Source: an uncultured Lachnospiraceae bacterium (GTDB lineage Bacteria > Bacillota > Clostridia > Lachnospirales > Lachnospiraceae). From it: DNA of 18,850 bases. Below are positions 6,112 to 14,017 of the stretch, one piece after another. The stretch lies in NCBI GenBank assembly GCA_947625995.1, contig CANQQN010000010.1, forward strand, positions 1-18,850. Direction: 5' to 3'. Position 1 is the stretch's first letter; each line of letters begins with the position of its first letter. The position numbers and the translations under genes were made by a program. The notes below the pieces were generated by a model. It saw only the letters and a list, made by a program, of their open reading frames with translations. It ran no database searches and had not been told where the DNA came from.

Positions 6112-6945
6112 ATGATACAGATCGGAGTACGACAATCACTTACCATCGTTTCAGAGACCACGTTTGGCGTTTATCTGGCCGATGAAGAAAATAAGGACTA
6201 TAAGGTATTGCTTCCCAGAAAGCAGGTTCCAAAGGAGGCAAAGGTGGGAGACGCGCTGGATGTGTTCGTGTACAGGGATTCCGACGACAGGCTGATCGCT
6301 ACCGTGAATACGCCCTTTTTGACTCTTGGAGAGACGGCGAGGCTTACGGTAAAGCAGGTGACAAAGATCGGCGCTTTTCTGGACTGGGGTCTGGAAAAGG
6401 ATCTGCTGCTTCCGTTTCATGAGCAGACCTTCCGGGTGGCGGAGGGAGAGACCTGTCTGGCGGCCCTTTATCTGGACAAGAGCAGCCGTCTGTGCGCCAC
6501 CATGAAAGTATACCCGTATCTGCGCACGGATTCCCCCTATGGGGAGGGCGACCGGGTAGAAGGCGTCGTTTATGACAAAAGTGATAATTTTGGGATGTTT
6601 GTGGCCGTAGACGACCGTTATTCCGGCCTGATACCCAAAAAGGAAGTGCACGGAGGATTGGAGCCCGGCAGGCGGGTTTCCTGCAGAGTCACTTCTGTGC
6701 GGCCGGACGGGAAGTTAAATCTGAGCCACAGGGAGAAAGCTTATCTGCAGATGGATGAGGACGCGGCGCTTGTGCTTGAGACCATAAACGCTTACGACGG
6801 CGTTCTGCCTTTCAATGACAAAGCGTCTCCCCGGATCATCGAGCGGGAGACGGGTCTTAGCAAAGCGGCCTTTAAACGGGCTGTGGGCAGGCTTTTGAAG
6901 CAGGGAAGGATCAGCATCACTCCGACCGGGATACGAAAGCTCTGA
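6112..6945 (+). CDS. cvfB: CvfB/YitL-like S1-domain RNA-binding protein
   Basis: A 277-residue protein with the CvfB layout: three S1-like OB folds at about 5-65, 70-130 and 143-207, then a winged-helix domain at 215-277. Diagnostic pieces are TVKQVTKIGAFLDWGLEKDL at the second fold, DKSDNFGMFVAVDDRYSGLI at the third, KLNLSHREK closing the last fold, and LPFNDKASP starting the winged helix. The family binds RNA; in staphylococci it affects virulence gene expression. Its role here is not known. Start ATG 6112 has AAGGAAC upstream and a gap of 40 bases to the thioesterase stop. An in-frame ATG at 6016 would overlap the thioesterase and adds residues without S1 character. Confidence 0.9.
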   Translation: MIQIGVRQSLTIVSETTFGVYLADEENKDYKVLLPRKQVPKEAKVGDALDVFVYRDSDDRLIATVNTPFLTLGETARLTVKQVTKIGAFLDWGLEKDLLLPFHEQTFRVAEGETCLAALYLDKSSRLCATMKVYPYLRTDSPYGEGDRVEGVVYDKSDNFGMFVAVDDRYSGLIPKKEVHGGLEPGRRVSCRVTSVRPDGKLNLSHREKAYLQMDEDAALVLETINAYDGVLPFNDKASPRIIERETGLSKAAFKRAVGRLLKQGRISITPTGIRKL

Positions 6946-6987
6946 GCCGGGATGGAAACAGAAAGGAAAAGGATAGAGGAGGAGACT

Positions 6988-7365
6988 ATGAAAAAAGTGA
7001 TCAGTACAAAAAATGCGCCGGCGGCCATCGGCCCTTACTCGCAGGCAATAGAGATAAACGGCATGGTTTATACGTCGGGGATCATTCCGGTGGTGCCCGC
7101 CACAGGGGAGATTCCGGAGGGAACGTCCGCGCAGGCCACGCAGGCGCTTGCCAATCTGAAGGCGCTGCTTGAGGACGCAGGCTCCGGTATGGACAAGGTA
7201 GTAAAGACTACGGTGTTTATTAAAAATATGGAAGATTTTTCCACGATCAATACTATTTACGCTTCCTTCTTTGAGGGAGACTATCCCGCACGTTCCTGTG
7301 TGGAGGTGGCCAGACTTCCCAAGGACGTCCTGTTGGAGATTGAGGCGATCGCCCTAAAAAATTGA
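6988..7365 (+). CDS. ridA: RidA family 2-iminobutanoate/2-iminopropanoate deaminase
   Basis: A 125-residue protein, the usual RidA length. It hydrolyses reactive enamines and imines made by PLP enzymes such as threonine dehydratase, releasing 2-oxo acids and ammonia. Visible motifs are the N-terminal APAAIGPYSQAI, NLKALLEDAGSGMDKVVKTT, and the active-site segment YPARSCVEVARLPKDVLLEIE. Arg102 is the substrate-carboxylate arginine and Glu118 is the usual acidic residue. Homotrimeric and cytosolic by family knowledge. Start ATG 6988 has GGAGGAG at 6976-6982. It lies 42 bases after the cvfB-like gene and is probably co-transcribed. Confidence 0.93.
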   Translation: MKKVISTKNAPAAIGPYSQAIEINGMVYTSGIIPVVPATGEIPEGTSAQATQALANLKALLEDAGSGMDKVVKTTVFIKNMEDFSTINTIYASFFEGDYPARSCVEVARLPKDVLLEIEAIALKN

Positions 7366-7463
7366 TTTTTTCCTTTTATTGGGATAGGAATTGCAGGGAG
7401 TGGACAGAATAGGATTGCAGGGTTTGCTTAAAAAGAGATTGTATAAAGAAAGGGGAAACATAC

Positions 7464-8459
7464 ATGGGGCCCACGGATATTGGAATCGATCTGGGAACGG
7501 CCAGTGTGCTGGTTTATGTGAAAGGCAAGGGAGTTGTCCTGAAGGAACCCAGCGTGGTGGCATTTGACAGAGATACAAATAAGATCAGGGCCATTGGCGA
7601 GGAGGCCCGGCAGATGCTGGGACGGACGCCGGGCAATATCGTGGCGGTGCGTCCTCTGCGGCAGGGCGTGATCTCCGATTATTCCGTCACAGAAAAGATG
7701 CTGAAATATTTTATAAAAAAAGCCATGGGAAAGAGAAGCTTCCGCAAGCCGAAGATCAGTGTCTGCGTGCCCAGTCAGGTGACTGAGGTGGAGCGCAAAG
7801 CGGTGGAGGACGCCACTTATCTGGCGGGGGCCAGAGAAGTAACCATTATCGAGGAGCCCATTGCGGCAGCCATCGGCGCGGGGATCAATATATTCCAGCC
7901 CTACGGCAATATGATTGTGGATATCGGCGGCGGTACTTCTGACATTGCGGTGATCTCTGTGGGCGGGACCGTATGCAGCATGTCCCTGAAGGTGGCCGGC
8001 GATGATTTTGACGAAGCCATTGTCCGGTATATGAGAAAGAAGCACAATCTGCTCATCGGGGAACGCACGGCGGAGGATATCAAGATCCGGATCGGGTGCG
8101 CCCGCTGCGGCGAGGAGATCCTGACCATGGATGTGAAGGGGCGCAATCTGGTGACCGGCCTGCCGAAAACAGTGACCGTCACCAACGAGGAGATCGCCGA
8201 GGCGCTGCGGGAGGCCACGGGACAGATCGTGGAAGCAGTGCACAATGTGCTGGAGATGACGCCCCCCGAACTGACGGCGGACATTGCCGACAGAGGAATC
8301 GTGCTTACGGGCGGCGGCGCGCTGCTGCGTGGTCTGGAGGAACTCATCGAGGAACGGACAGGGATCAATACGCTGACGGCGGAGGAGCCGCTGACGGCGG
8401 TAGCCATCGGCGCGGGCCTTTATGTGGAGCAGGCGACCGGCAGCAAAAAAGAGGCATAA
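7464..8459 (+). CDS. mreB: MreB/Mbl actin-like cell-shape protein
   Basis: A 331-residue bacterial actin homologue. Phosphate-1 motif DLGTASV is at residues 9-15, phosphate-2 motif DIGGGTSD at about 152-159 and the adenosine motif GIVLTGGGALLRG at about 279-291. The segments EARQMLGRTPGNIVAVRPL and EPIAAAIGAGI are typical. It forms membrane-bound filaments that guide peptidoglycan synthesis along the side wall. The N-terminal segment is closest, from memory, to Mbl of Bacillus, so mbl is an equally good name. No mreC or mreD is adjacent, unlike the classical mreBCD cluster. Start ATG 7464 has AAAGGGGAA. The gene ends in a terminator at 8475-8510. A cysteine pair (CARC, about residues 212-215) sits in subdomain IIB-like sequence, which I do not remember as usual. 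Confidence 0.93.
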   Translation: MGPTDIGIDLGTASVLVYVKGKGVVLKEPSVVAFDRDTNKIRAIGEEARQMLGRTPGNIVAVRPLRQGVISDYSVTEKMLKYFIKKAMGKRSFRKPKISVCVPSQVTEVERKAVEDATYLAGAREVTIIEEPIAAAIGAGINIFQPYGNMIVDIGGGTSDIAVISVGGTVCSMSLKVAGDDFDEAIVRYMRKKHNLLIGERTAEDIKIRIGCARCGEEILTMDVKGRNLVTGLPKTVTVTNEEIAEALREATGQIVEAVHNVLEMTPPELTADIADRGIVLTGGGALLRGLEELIEERTGINTLTAEEPLTAVAIGAGLYVEQATGSKKEA

Positions 8460-8474
8460 TATACAAAAGAAAGA

Positions 8475-8510
8475 AGAGGCGTCCCAACGGTTTCGGGGAT
8501 ACCTCTTTTT
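8475..8510 (+). terminator. Intrinsic terminator after mreB
   Basis: AGAGGCGTCCC (8475-8485) pairs with GGGATACCTCT (8496-8506) with one C-A mismatch and one G-U pair, with a 10-base loop, followed by a run of five T ending at 8510. It ends the 5355-8459 gene run. Confidence 0.7.
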
Positions 8511-8548
8511 GCGGTCTCAGGATACCGGAAAAGGAAAGAAGGTACAGG

Positions 8549-10771
8549 GTGGAAAGCATTGAAGGATATGTAGAGAAAATCTTGTTCCGGAATGAAGAAA
8601 ACGGATATACGGTGATGGAACTGGTCTGCGGAAAAGACAAGGTGACTTGTTTTGGAGACGGCGCTTATATTCACGAAGGAGAGTATGCGCAGGTAAAAGG
8701 GACATATGTGCGCCATCCGGTGTATGGTATGCAACTGAAGATCTCGGAGCTTGTGCCGCAGGCACCGAAGGACCGGGCGGCCATGGAGCGGTATCTGTCA
8801 TCAGGTGCCATAAAGGGCGTTGGTCTGGCGCTTGCGGCGCGGATCGTGGATCTGTTTCAGGAGGATACATACCGCATACTGGAGGAAGAACCGGAGCGTC
8901 TGGCGGAGGTTCACGGCATCAGTCTGCGGAAAGCCAGAGAGATCGGCGACCAGCTGGCAGAACAGCGGGAGCTTCGGCGTGCCATGTTATTTCTGCAGCA
9001 ATATGGTATTTCCGTTAATCTGGCCGTGAAGATCTATCAGAGATACGGGGAGGCCCTCTATGAGGTGATCCGGGAGAACCCTTACAAAATGGCGGAGGAT
9101 ATTGCAGGCGTAGGGTTCAAGATCGCGGATGAGATCGCAAAGCGGGCGGGGATCGCGCCGGATTCCCGGTTCCGCGTTTGCTGCGGCCTGACTTATCTTT
9201 TGCAGCAGGCAGCAGGTGAAGGGCATACCTGCCTGCCGAAGCAGATATTGTTTGAACGGGCGAAGGAGCTTTTGCAGGCCGGAGAGGAGCAGCTGGAGGA
9301 TGCCATGATGTCGCTGCTCCTTGAACGGAAGATCATCTGCAAGGAGGATGGGGGAGAACCTTATGTGTACTACGCAAGGGCTTATTTTACGGAGTTGTCG
9401 GCTGCCAGATTGCTGTCGGAATTAAACTGCACGTTTCCTGTGGATGAAACGAAGATCGCCTCCTTTTTGAAAAAAGAGGCGGCACAGGACATGGAACTGG
9501 ACCCGCTGCAGCAGGAGGCGGTCGCAAAGGCCATCGAAAAGGGCGTTTTCATACTTACCGGCGGGCCGGGTACCGGAAAGACCACTACCATCAATATGAT
9601 GATCCGCTATTTCATCAGAGAAAAAATGGATTTTCTTCTTGCGGCGCCTACCGGCAGGGCGGCAAAGCGTATGACGGAAGCAACGGGCTATGAGGCCAAA
9701 ACCATACACCGGATGTTGGAACTGTCCGCGGAAAATTATAGCGCGGACAGTGACGGACAGGACCGGCTTATGTTCGGCCATGACGACGGCAATCCTCTGG
9801 AGGCGGATGTGATCATCATAGACGAGATGTCGATGGTGGATATTTTCCTGATGGAAGCCCTTTTGCGGGCGGTGGTTCCCGGCACAAGGCTGATCCTTGT
9901 AGGGGACGAAAACCAGCTGCCCAGCGTTGGCCCCGGCACGGTGCTGAAGGATATGATCGCCTGCGGACGGTTTTCTGTTGTGAGGCTGACCCATATATTC
10001 CGGCAGGCCGCCCAAAGCGATATTGTTACCAACGCCCACCGGATCAACAGTGGGCAGCAGATCCTGCTGGACAATAAGAGCAGGGATTTCTTTTTCCTGC
10101 AGAGGACGGATCCGGAGGTGATCATACAGGCGGTGGTCTATCTGGTGGAGAAAAAGCTTCCCCCTTATGTGGACGCGAAGCCTTTTGACATACAGGTGCT
10201 GTCTCCCATGAGAAAAGGGGTCTTGGGCGTGGAGAACCTGAATGCGATGCTGCAGGCCCGCCTGAATCCGCCGGCGCCGGACAAACAGGAAAAGGAATAC
10301 CGGGACGGCCGGTTCCGGCAGGGAGACAAAGTGATGCAGATCAAAAACAACTACCAGCTGGAATGGGAGGTCAGAAACCGGTTCGGCATTCTTGTGGACC
10401 ACGGCGTGGGCGTTTTTAACGGAGACATGGGCATTGTTTCCCGGATCGATCCGCTTGACGAGACCATGACGGTGTTGTTTGACGAGTGCCGGGAGGTGGT
10501 ATATCCCTTCAGGCTTTTAGAGGAACTTGAGCTTGCCTATGCGGTGACCATCCATAAATCTCAAGGCAGTGAATATCCGGCGGTGGTGATGCCGCTTTTG
10601 TCCGGGCCGAGAATGCTGTTCAACCGCAATCTTCTGTATACGGCGGTTACCCGCGCAAAACGCTGCGTGACCATTGTGGGAGACAGGCATACCGTACAGG
10701 CGATGATCGAAAATGAAAAAGAACAAAAACGCTACTGCGGCCTTTCCGCCCGACTTAAGGAGGCGCCCTGA
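8549..10771 (+). CDS. recD2: RecD2-type 5'-3' DNA helicase
   Basis: A 740-residue superfamily 1B helicase of the RecD2 (RecD/TraA) group, found in bacteria without or apart from RecBCD. The N-terminal OB-like and helix-hairpin-helix region covers about 1-320 (SIEGYVEKILFRNEENGYTV, then IKGVGLALAARIV and the GVGFKIADEIA hairpin). Walker A GGPGTGKTTT is at about 338-347, Walker B IIIDEMSMVD at about 422-431 and QLPSVGPG at motif III. The UvrD-like C-terminus has VTIHKSQGSEYPAVV at about 663-677 and TAVTRAK. Length is normal. I chose the GTG at 8549 because AGAAGG lies 6 bases before it and the protein begins with the family sequence. The frame is open further upstream, but that stretch overlaps mreB and has no helicase similarity. 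It contributes to DNA repair and genome stability by family knowledge. Confidence 0.93.
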   Translation: MESIEGYVEKILFRNEENGYTVMELVCGKDKVTCFGDGAYIHEGEYAQVKGTYVRHPVYGMQLKISELVPQAPKDRAAMERYLSSGAIKGVGLALAARIVDLFQEDTYRILEEEPERLAEVHGISLRKAREIGDQLAEQRELRRAMLFLQQYGISVNLAVKIYQRYGEALYEVIRENPYKMAEDIAGVGFKIADEIAKRAGIAPDSRFRVCCGLTYLLQQAAGEGHTCLPKQILFERAKELLQAGEEQLEDAMMSLLLERKIICKEDGGEPYVYYARAYFTELSAARLLSELNCTFPVDETKIASFLKKEAAQDMELDPLQQEAVAKAIEKGVFILTGGPGTGKTTTINMMIRYFIREKMDFLLAAPTGRAAKRMTEATGYEAKTIHRMLELSAENYSADSDGQDRLMFGHDDGNPLEADVIIIDEMSMVDIFLMEALLRAVVPGTRLILVGDENQLPSVGPGTVLKDMIACGRFSVVRLTHIFRQAAQSDIVTNAHRINSGQQILLDNKSRDFFFLQRTDPEVIIQAVVYLVEKKLPPYVDAKPFDIQVLSPMRKGVLGVENLNAMLQARLNPPAPDKQEKEYRDGRFRQGDKVMQIKNNYQLEWEVRNRFGILVDHGVGVFNGDMGIVSRIDPLDETMTVLFDECREVVYPFRLLEELELAYAVTIHKSQGSEYPAVVMPLLSGPRMLFNRNLLYTAVTRAKRCVTIVGDRHTVQAMIENEKEQKRYCGLSARLKEAP
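10756..10763 (+). promoter_or_regulatory. Shine-Dalgarno site deciding the comF start
   Basis: TAAGGAGG lies inside the last codons of recD2. Its TAA closes the upstream part of the comF frame, and the only start-like codon 4 bases after it is CTG 10768. This supports a CTG start with translational coupling to recD2. Confidence 0.7.
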
Positions 10772-11514
10772 GCCGCCAAAGGCGTACAAAAGAGATCTGG
10801 AAGGAAAAGCTGCTTTCCGTTCTGTTTCCACGCACATGTCCGTTGTGCAATCGAGTGATCTGTGAGGACAATGCCCTCGCGTGCTCCGCTTGCCGGCAAA
10901 AGCTTCCCTATATCGTACCGCCCTTCTGCATGAAGTGCGGGAGACCCCTGCAAACAGAGGGAGCCCTTTGCCCCGTCTGCAGTACATACCCCTATGTATT
11001 TGACAGAAATATCGCGTTGTGGGAATATACCGGCCCCGTCAGACAGTCCCTGTACCGGTTTAAGTACGGGAGTAAACGGGAATATGCGGCGTTTTACGGC
11101 AGAGAGGCGCTGCGGATGTACGGCGCGCGCATTGAGAACTGGCAGGTGGACGCCCTGATCCCGGTTCCTGTTCATAAGTCCAGAGCCCGGCAGAGGGGGT
11201 ATAATCAGGCGGAATGCTTTGGACGGGAGATCAGTCGGGCGCTGGGGATCCCCCTTGTGAAGGATTTTGTGTATAGGAAGAAAAAAACCGCGCCCCAGAA
11301 AGCGCTGGGGGCGGGGCAGCGCAGCAAAAACCTCAGGGATGCCTTTGCCGTGAAAAATGCCTATGATCTTGAAAGCGTGCTTGTGATCGACGATATTTTT
11401 ACCACCGGCAGCACCATGGACGCGGTGGCCCGGGTTTTGAAGGAAGCGGGCGTGAAGCGGGTATACGGGCTTACCATTGCCGCCGGAAGGGCGGACTACT
11501 GGAACAATCTGTAA
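10768..11514 (+). CDS. comF: ComF family phosphoribosyltransferase-like protein
   Basis: 248 residues from a probable CTG start. The N-terminal zinc ribbon has cysteine pairs CPLC (about residues 24-27), CSAC, CMKC and CPVC. A type I phosphoribosyltransferase fold follows, with the PRPP motif VLVIDDIFTTGST near residues 206-218 and the family segment PVPVHKSRARQRGYNQAE. In competent bacteria ComF acts in the cytoplasm during import of single-stranded DNA. Its exact reaction is unsettled. No ATG, GTG or TTG start precedes the first cysteine pair. TTG 10843 would cut that pair off. CTG 10768 has AGGAGG 4 bases before it and overlaps the recD2 stop (CTGA). ATC 10795 is a weaker alternative. No other competence gene is visible in the window. 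Confidence 0.88.
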   Translation: MSRQRRTKEIWKEKLLSVLFPRTCPLCNRVICEDNALACSACRQKLPYIVPPFCMKCGRPLQTEGALCPVCSTYPYVFDRNIALWEYTGPVRQSLYRFKYGSKREYAAFYGREALRMYGARIENWQVDALIPVPVHKSRARQRGYNQAECFGREISRALGIPLVKDFVYRKKKTAPQKALGAGQRSKNLRDAFAVKNAYDLESVLVIDDIFTTGSTMDAVARVLKEAGVKRVYGLTIAAGRADYWNNL

Positions 11515-11521
11515 ATGGGGG

Positions 11522-11550
11522 TTGCGCAGGGTGTATATTGTTGCTATAAT
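11522..11550 (+). promoter_or_regulatory. Extended -10 promoter of the cdaA cluster
   Basis: TTGCGC (11522-11527), a 17-base spacer and perfect TATAAT (11545-11550), preceded by TGC, which makes an extended -10 box. The predicted start is near 11557, about 45 bases before the first gene. Confidence 0.75.
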
Positions 11551-11601
11551 GAGAATGGTAGTTTATGCTTATAAAATAGGCTGCAGAACGACAAAAAGGC
11601 G

Positions 11602-12069
11602 GTGAGGCAGTTGCTCAACGTAGAACGGATCAAATTAATGACAAAGCTGACTGCGTATGAAGAACGTGCGGGGAAAAAGTCGCTGACCATTACCAAGTAT
11701 TTCAAAAATGACTATGTCATTATGAATATGATCTTTGTGGCGGTCACCACCACCCTTGCGTTTATATTATTGTTCGGCATGTGGATGCTCTATAAGTTTG
11801 AGTATCTGATGAAAAACATCCACAAGATCAATCTGGTTATGCTGGGAGTTAAGATTTTGGGGATTTACCTGCTTGTGCTGGCATTGTTCCTTGTGATCGC
11901 CTACTTTGCGTACAGCTACAAATACCGGCAGGCGAAGCTGAGTATGGCGGAGTATGTGGAGGGGCTGAAAGCGCTGGAAAAATTCTATAAAGAAGAGGAA
12001 AAAGCCAAGGCAGGGTTTACGGCGCCTGTAGGAGGAGTGTTAAAATATGACGATTTTACTGGAGTATAA
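11602..12069 (+). CDS. Unrecognised two-helix membrane protein in the cdaA cluster
   Basis: 155 residues, no family recognised. A basic, cytosolic-looking N-terminus (1-42) is followed by membrane helix 1 at about 43-64 (MIFVAVTTTLAFILLFGMWM), a short link, helix 2 at about 79-105, and a charged tail with a likely helix (SMAEYVEGLKALEKFYKEEEK, split by context). There is no signal peptidase site. Starts: GTG 11602 follows AAAGGCG closely. TTG 11611 has GGTGAGG before it and ATG 11638 is also in frame, so the N-terminus is uncertain by up to 12 residues. Its stop overlaps the next gene by 23 bases, so translation is coupled. The promoter at 11522 and tight spacing make it the first gene of the c-di-AMP operon. 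A role with CdaA is inferred from position only. Confidence 0.75.
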   Translation: MRQLLNVERIKLMTKLTAYEERAGKKSLTITKYFKNDYVIMNMIFVAVTTTLAFILLFGMWMLYKFEYLMKNIHKINLVMLGVKILGIYLLVLALFLVIAYFAYSYKYRQAKLSMAEYVEGLKALEKFYKEEEKAKAGFTAPVGGVLKYDDFTGV

Positions 12070-13087
12070 AGAACGGCTGAAAAATTTTTACAGTAATTAT
12101 GAGGTATATTTCAAACCATTGATCCGGTTTGTGGCGGCGTTGGTTTCTTTTTTCCTGATCACCCGTGAGATCGGATTCATGACAAAGCTGCAGAATCCGG
12201 CGATCATTCTGATACTTGCCCTTTTGTGCGCGTTTCTCCCGGCCAATGTGACGGTTTTGGCCGCGGCGGCTCTTGTGATCGCCCATCTGTCCGCGGCGTC
12301 CATGGAATTTGCCCTTGTGATGCTGGTGATCTTTCTGGTGCTGTTTCTGCTGTATTTTCGCTTTGCGCCATCCTACAGCTATGTGATCCTCTTGACGCCT
12401 GTAGCCTGCGCCCTAAAGATCCCCTTTGCGGTTCCTATCATCATGGGGCTGGTGGCGTCTCCCATCGCTTCGATCCCCATTGCTTTGGGCACGATGCTGT
12501 ATTATCTGATCGAATACGCGAAAGTATACGCGGCGTCCATGAGCGGCTCGGACATTGAAAATATGTTCCAGAAGTATCAGTACATCATTTCCCATTCCCT
12601 GAACAGGCCGGAAATGTTTTTGATGATGATCGCGTTGGTGGCCACCGTGATCCTTGTATATGCTATTCGGCGGCTCTCCGTGGACTATGCGTGGCTGATC
12701 GCCATTGTGGCGGGCGGCGTTGCCGCTGTTCTGATCATGCTGAGCGGTGTCTATATTCTGGAGGTGCCGGTGGATATCCTGTCTTTGATCGCGGGCGTTG
12801 CCGTTGCGGTGCTGCTGGCCCTTCTGGTGCGGTTTTTCGCGTTCAATGTGGATTATACCCGCACAGAGAGGGTACAGTTTGAGGATGATGAATATTATTA
12901 TTATGTGAAAGCCATTCCAAAGGTGACCATTGCGACGAAAGAAAAATCCGTAAAGAGAATCATCATCAACAAAAAGAGGGACGTCCAGACGGCGCTTTCC
13001 GAAGAAGAGGAACAAACCGGTTATGAGGATGAGGCCGGCGGCGCTGAAGATACTGCCGGCAGAGAGGATGCGCCGGAAAACGCGTGA
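12047..13087 (+). CDS. Unrecognised polytopic membrane protein in the cdaA cluster
   Basis: 346 residues with about nine hydrophobic helices: roughly 25-40, 51-64, 66-80, 86-104, 110-123, 127-150, 188-206, 214-234 and 244-266. A soluble loop at 155-187 (GSDIENMFQKYQYIISHSLN) follows the sixth. The C-terminal tail of about 80 residues starts with an acidic tyrosine cluster (FEDDEYYYYVKAIPKV), has a basic middle (SVKRIIINKKR) and ends in an acidic stretch. I recognise no transporter or enzyme motif and give no function. Start ATG 12047 has AGGAGGAG at 12031-12038, inside the preceding gene. It precedes cdaA by 48 bases. The arrangement suggests a membrane partner of the cyclase, or a transporter or sensor for the signal that controls it. 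Both are inference. Confidence 0.8.
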   Translation: MTILLEYKERLKNFYSNYEVYFKPLIRFVAALVSFFLITREIGFMTKLQNPAIILILALLCAFLPANVTVLAAAALVIAHLSAASMEFALVMLVIFLVLFLLYFRFAPSYSYVILLTPVACALKIPFAVPIIMGLVASPIASIPIALGTMLYYLIEYAKVYAASMSGSDIENMFQKYQYIISHSLNRPEMFLMMIALVATVILVYAIRRLSVDYAWLIAIVAGGVAAVLIMLSGVYILEVPVDILSLIAGVAVAVLLALLVRFFAFNVDYTRTERVQFEDDEYYYYVKAIPKVTIATKEKSVKRIIINKKRDVQTALSEEEEQTGYEDEAGGAEDTAGREDAPENA

Positions 13088-13135
13088 CGGCGGCGCCGGG
13101 AAGGATTGACGGCAAAGGAAAGGAGAGGATAGCTG

Positions 13136-14017
13136 ATGGACAGGATCAAAGCATTTGTGGAACAGTATCTGTACTGGGTATCTCTGCCCAAGATTACCTT
13201 CAGTGATATTCTGGAGATCATCATTCTGTCCTTTCTGGTGTATCATGTGATCCTGTGGTTCAAAGAGACAAGGGCGTGGACGCTCCTGAAGGGGATCCTG
13301 TCGGTGGCCCTGTTTATCATGGTGGCCTTTGTGCTGCAGATGAACACCATTCTTTGGATCGTGGAGAGGACCGTAAATGTAGGACTCATCGCGCTGATCG
13401 TATTGTTTCAGCCGGAGCTTCGCCGTGCGCTGGAGCGTCTGGGGCAAAAGGGCTTTCTCACCTCCCTGCTTCCCTTTGAGCCGGTGAAAAATACCCATGA
13501 GCGGTTCAGCGACCGTACCATCAACGAACTGGTGCGCGCCTGTTACGAGATGGGGAAATACAGGACCGGAGCCCTGATCATCATTGAGCAGAATGTATCT
13601 CTCAAAGAATACGAACAGACAGGTATTGCGGTGGACGCCATTGTTTCGGCGCCGCTGCTTCTGAATATTTTTGAACACAACACACCCCTTCACGACGGGG
13701 CTGTGGTGATGAGAGGCAACCGGATCACGGCGGCCACCTGCTATCTGCCGCTGACAGACAGTACCTCTCTCAACAAATCTCTGGGTACCCGCCACCGGGC
13801 GGGCGTGGGCGTCAGCGAAAATACCGACTGCCTGACCATTATCGTATCGGAGGAAACCGGCGCGGTATCGGTTGCGGAGGAAGGAAAGCTGTCCCATAAT
13901 ATCTCCGCCGACTATCTGCGGGAGCAGCTGCAGAGAGTCCAGAATAAAACGGTGGAGCCCAGAAAAAAACTGAAAAACTGGAAAGGATGGGCAAAGCATG
14001 AAAAGACTGCTGATTGA
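13136..14017 (+). CDS. cdaA: Membrane diadenylate cyclase CdaA
   Basis: 293 residues. Three N-terminal membrane helices lie at about 24-41, 50-69 and 72-91, followed by a cytosolic DisA_N (DAC) domain at about 110-260. It makes cyclic di-AMP from two ATP. The catalytic DGA motif is at 187-189 (LHDGAVV) and RHR at 219-221 (GTRHRAGVG); both are intact. The second messenger controls potassium and osmolyte uptake and wall homeostasis in Firmicutes. Start ATG 13136 has GGAGAGG upstream. The last 20 bases overlap cdaR. The C-terminal 30 residues are basic (EPRKKLKNWKGWAKH). Context matches the cdaA-cdaR pair of Bacilli, but two unknown membrane genes precede it and no glmM follows within the window. 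Confidence 0.96.
   Translation: MDRIKAFVEQYLYWVSLPKITFSDILEIIILSFLVYHVILWFKETRAWTLLKGILSVALFIMVAFVLQMNTILWIVERTVNVGLIALIVLFQPELRRALERLGQKGFLTSLLPFEPVKNTHERFSDRTINELVRACYEMGKYRTGALIIIEQNVSLKEYEQTGIAVDAIVSAPLLLNIFEHNTPLHDGAVVMRGNRITAATCYLPLTDSTSLNKSLGTRHRAGVGVSENTDCLTIIVSEETGAVSVAEEGKLSHNISADYLREQLQRVQNKTVEPRKKLKNWKGWAKHEKTAD

Noticed and set aside
7415..7447. Possible promoter before mreB (TTGCAG or TTGCTT with TATAAA)
   Set aside because: Spacers are 21 and 12 bases, outside the usual 16-18, so it was not listed.
8096..8548. Upstream extension of the recD2 reading frame into mreB
   Set aside because: Overlaps mreB out of frame and crosses a terminator. The residues are Arg/Gly-rich without helicase similarity, while GTG 8549 has a good binding site and the family N-terminus.
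9422..10402. 326-residue - strand open frame opposite recD2
   Set aside because: No domain recognisable, and RecD2 helicase motifs are intact on the + strand.
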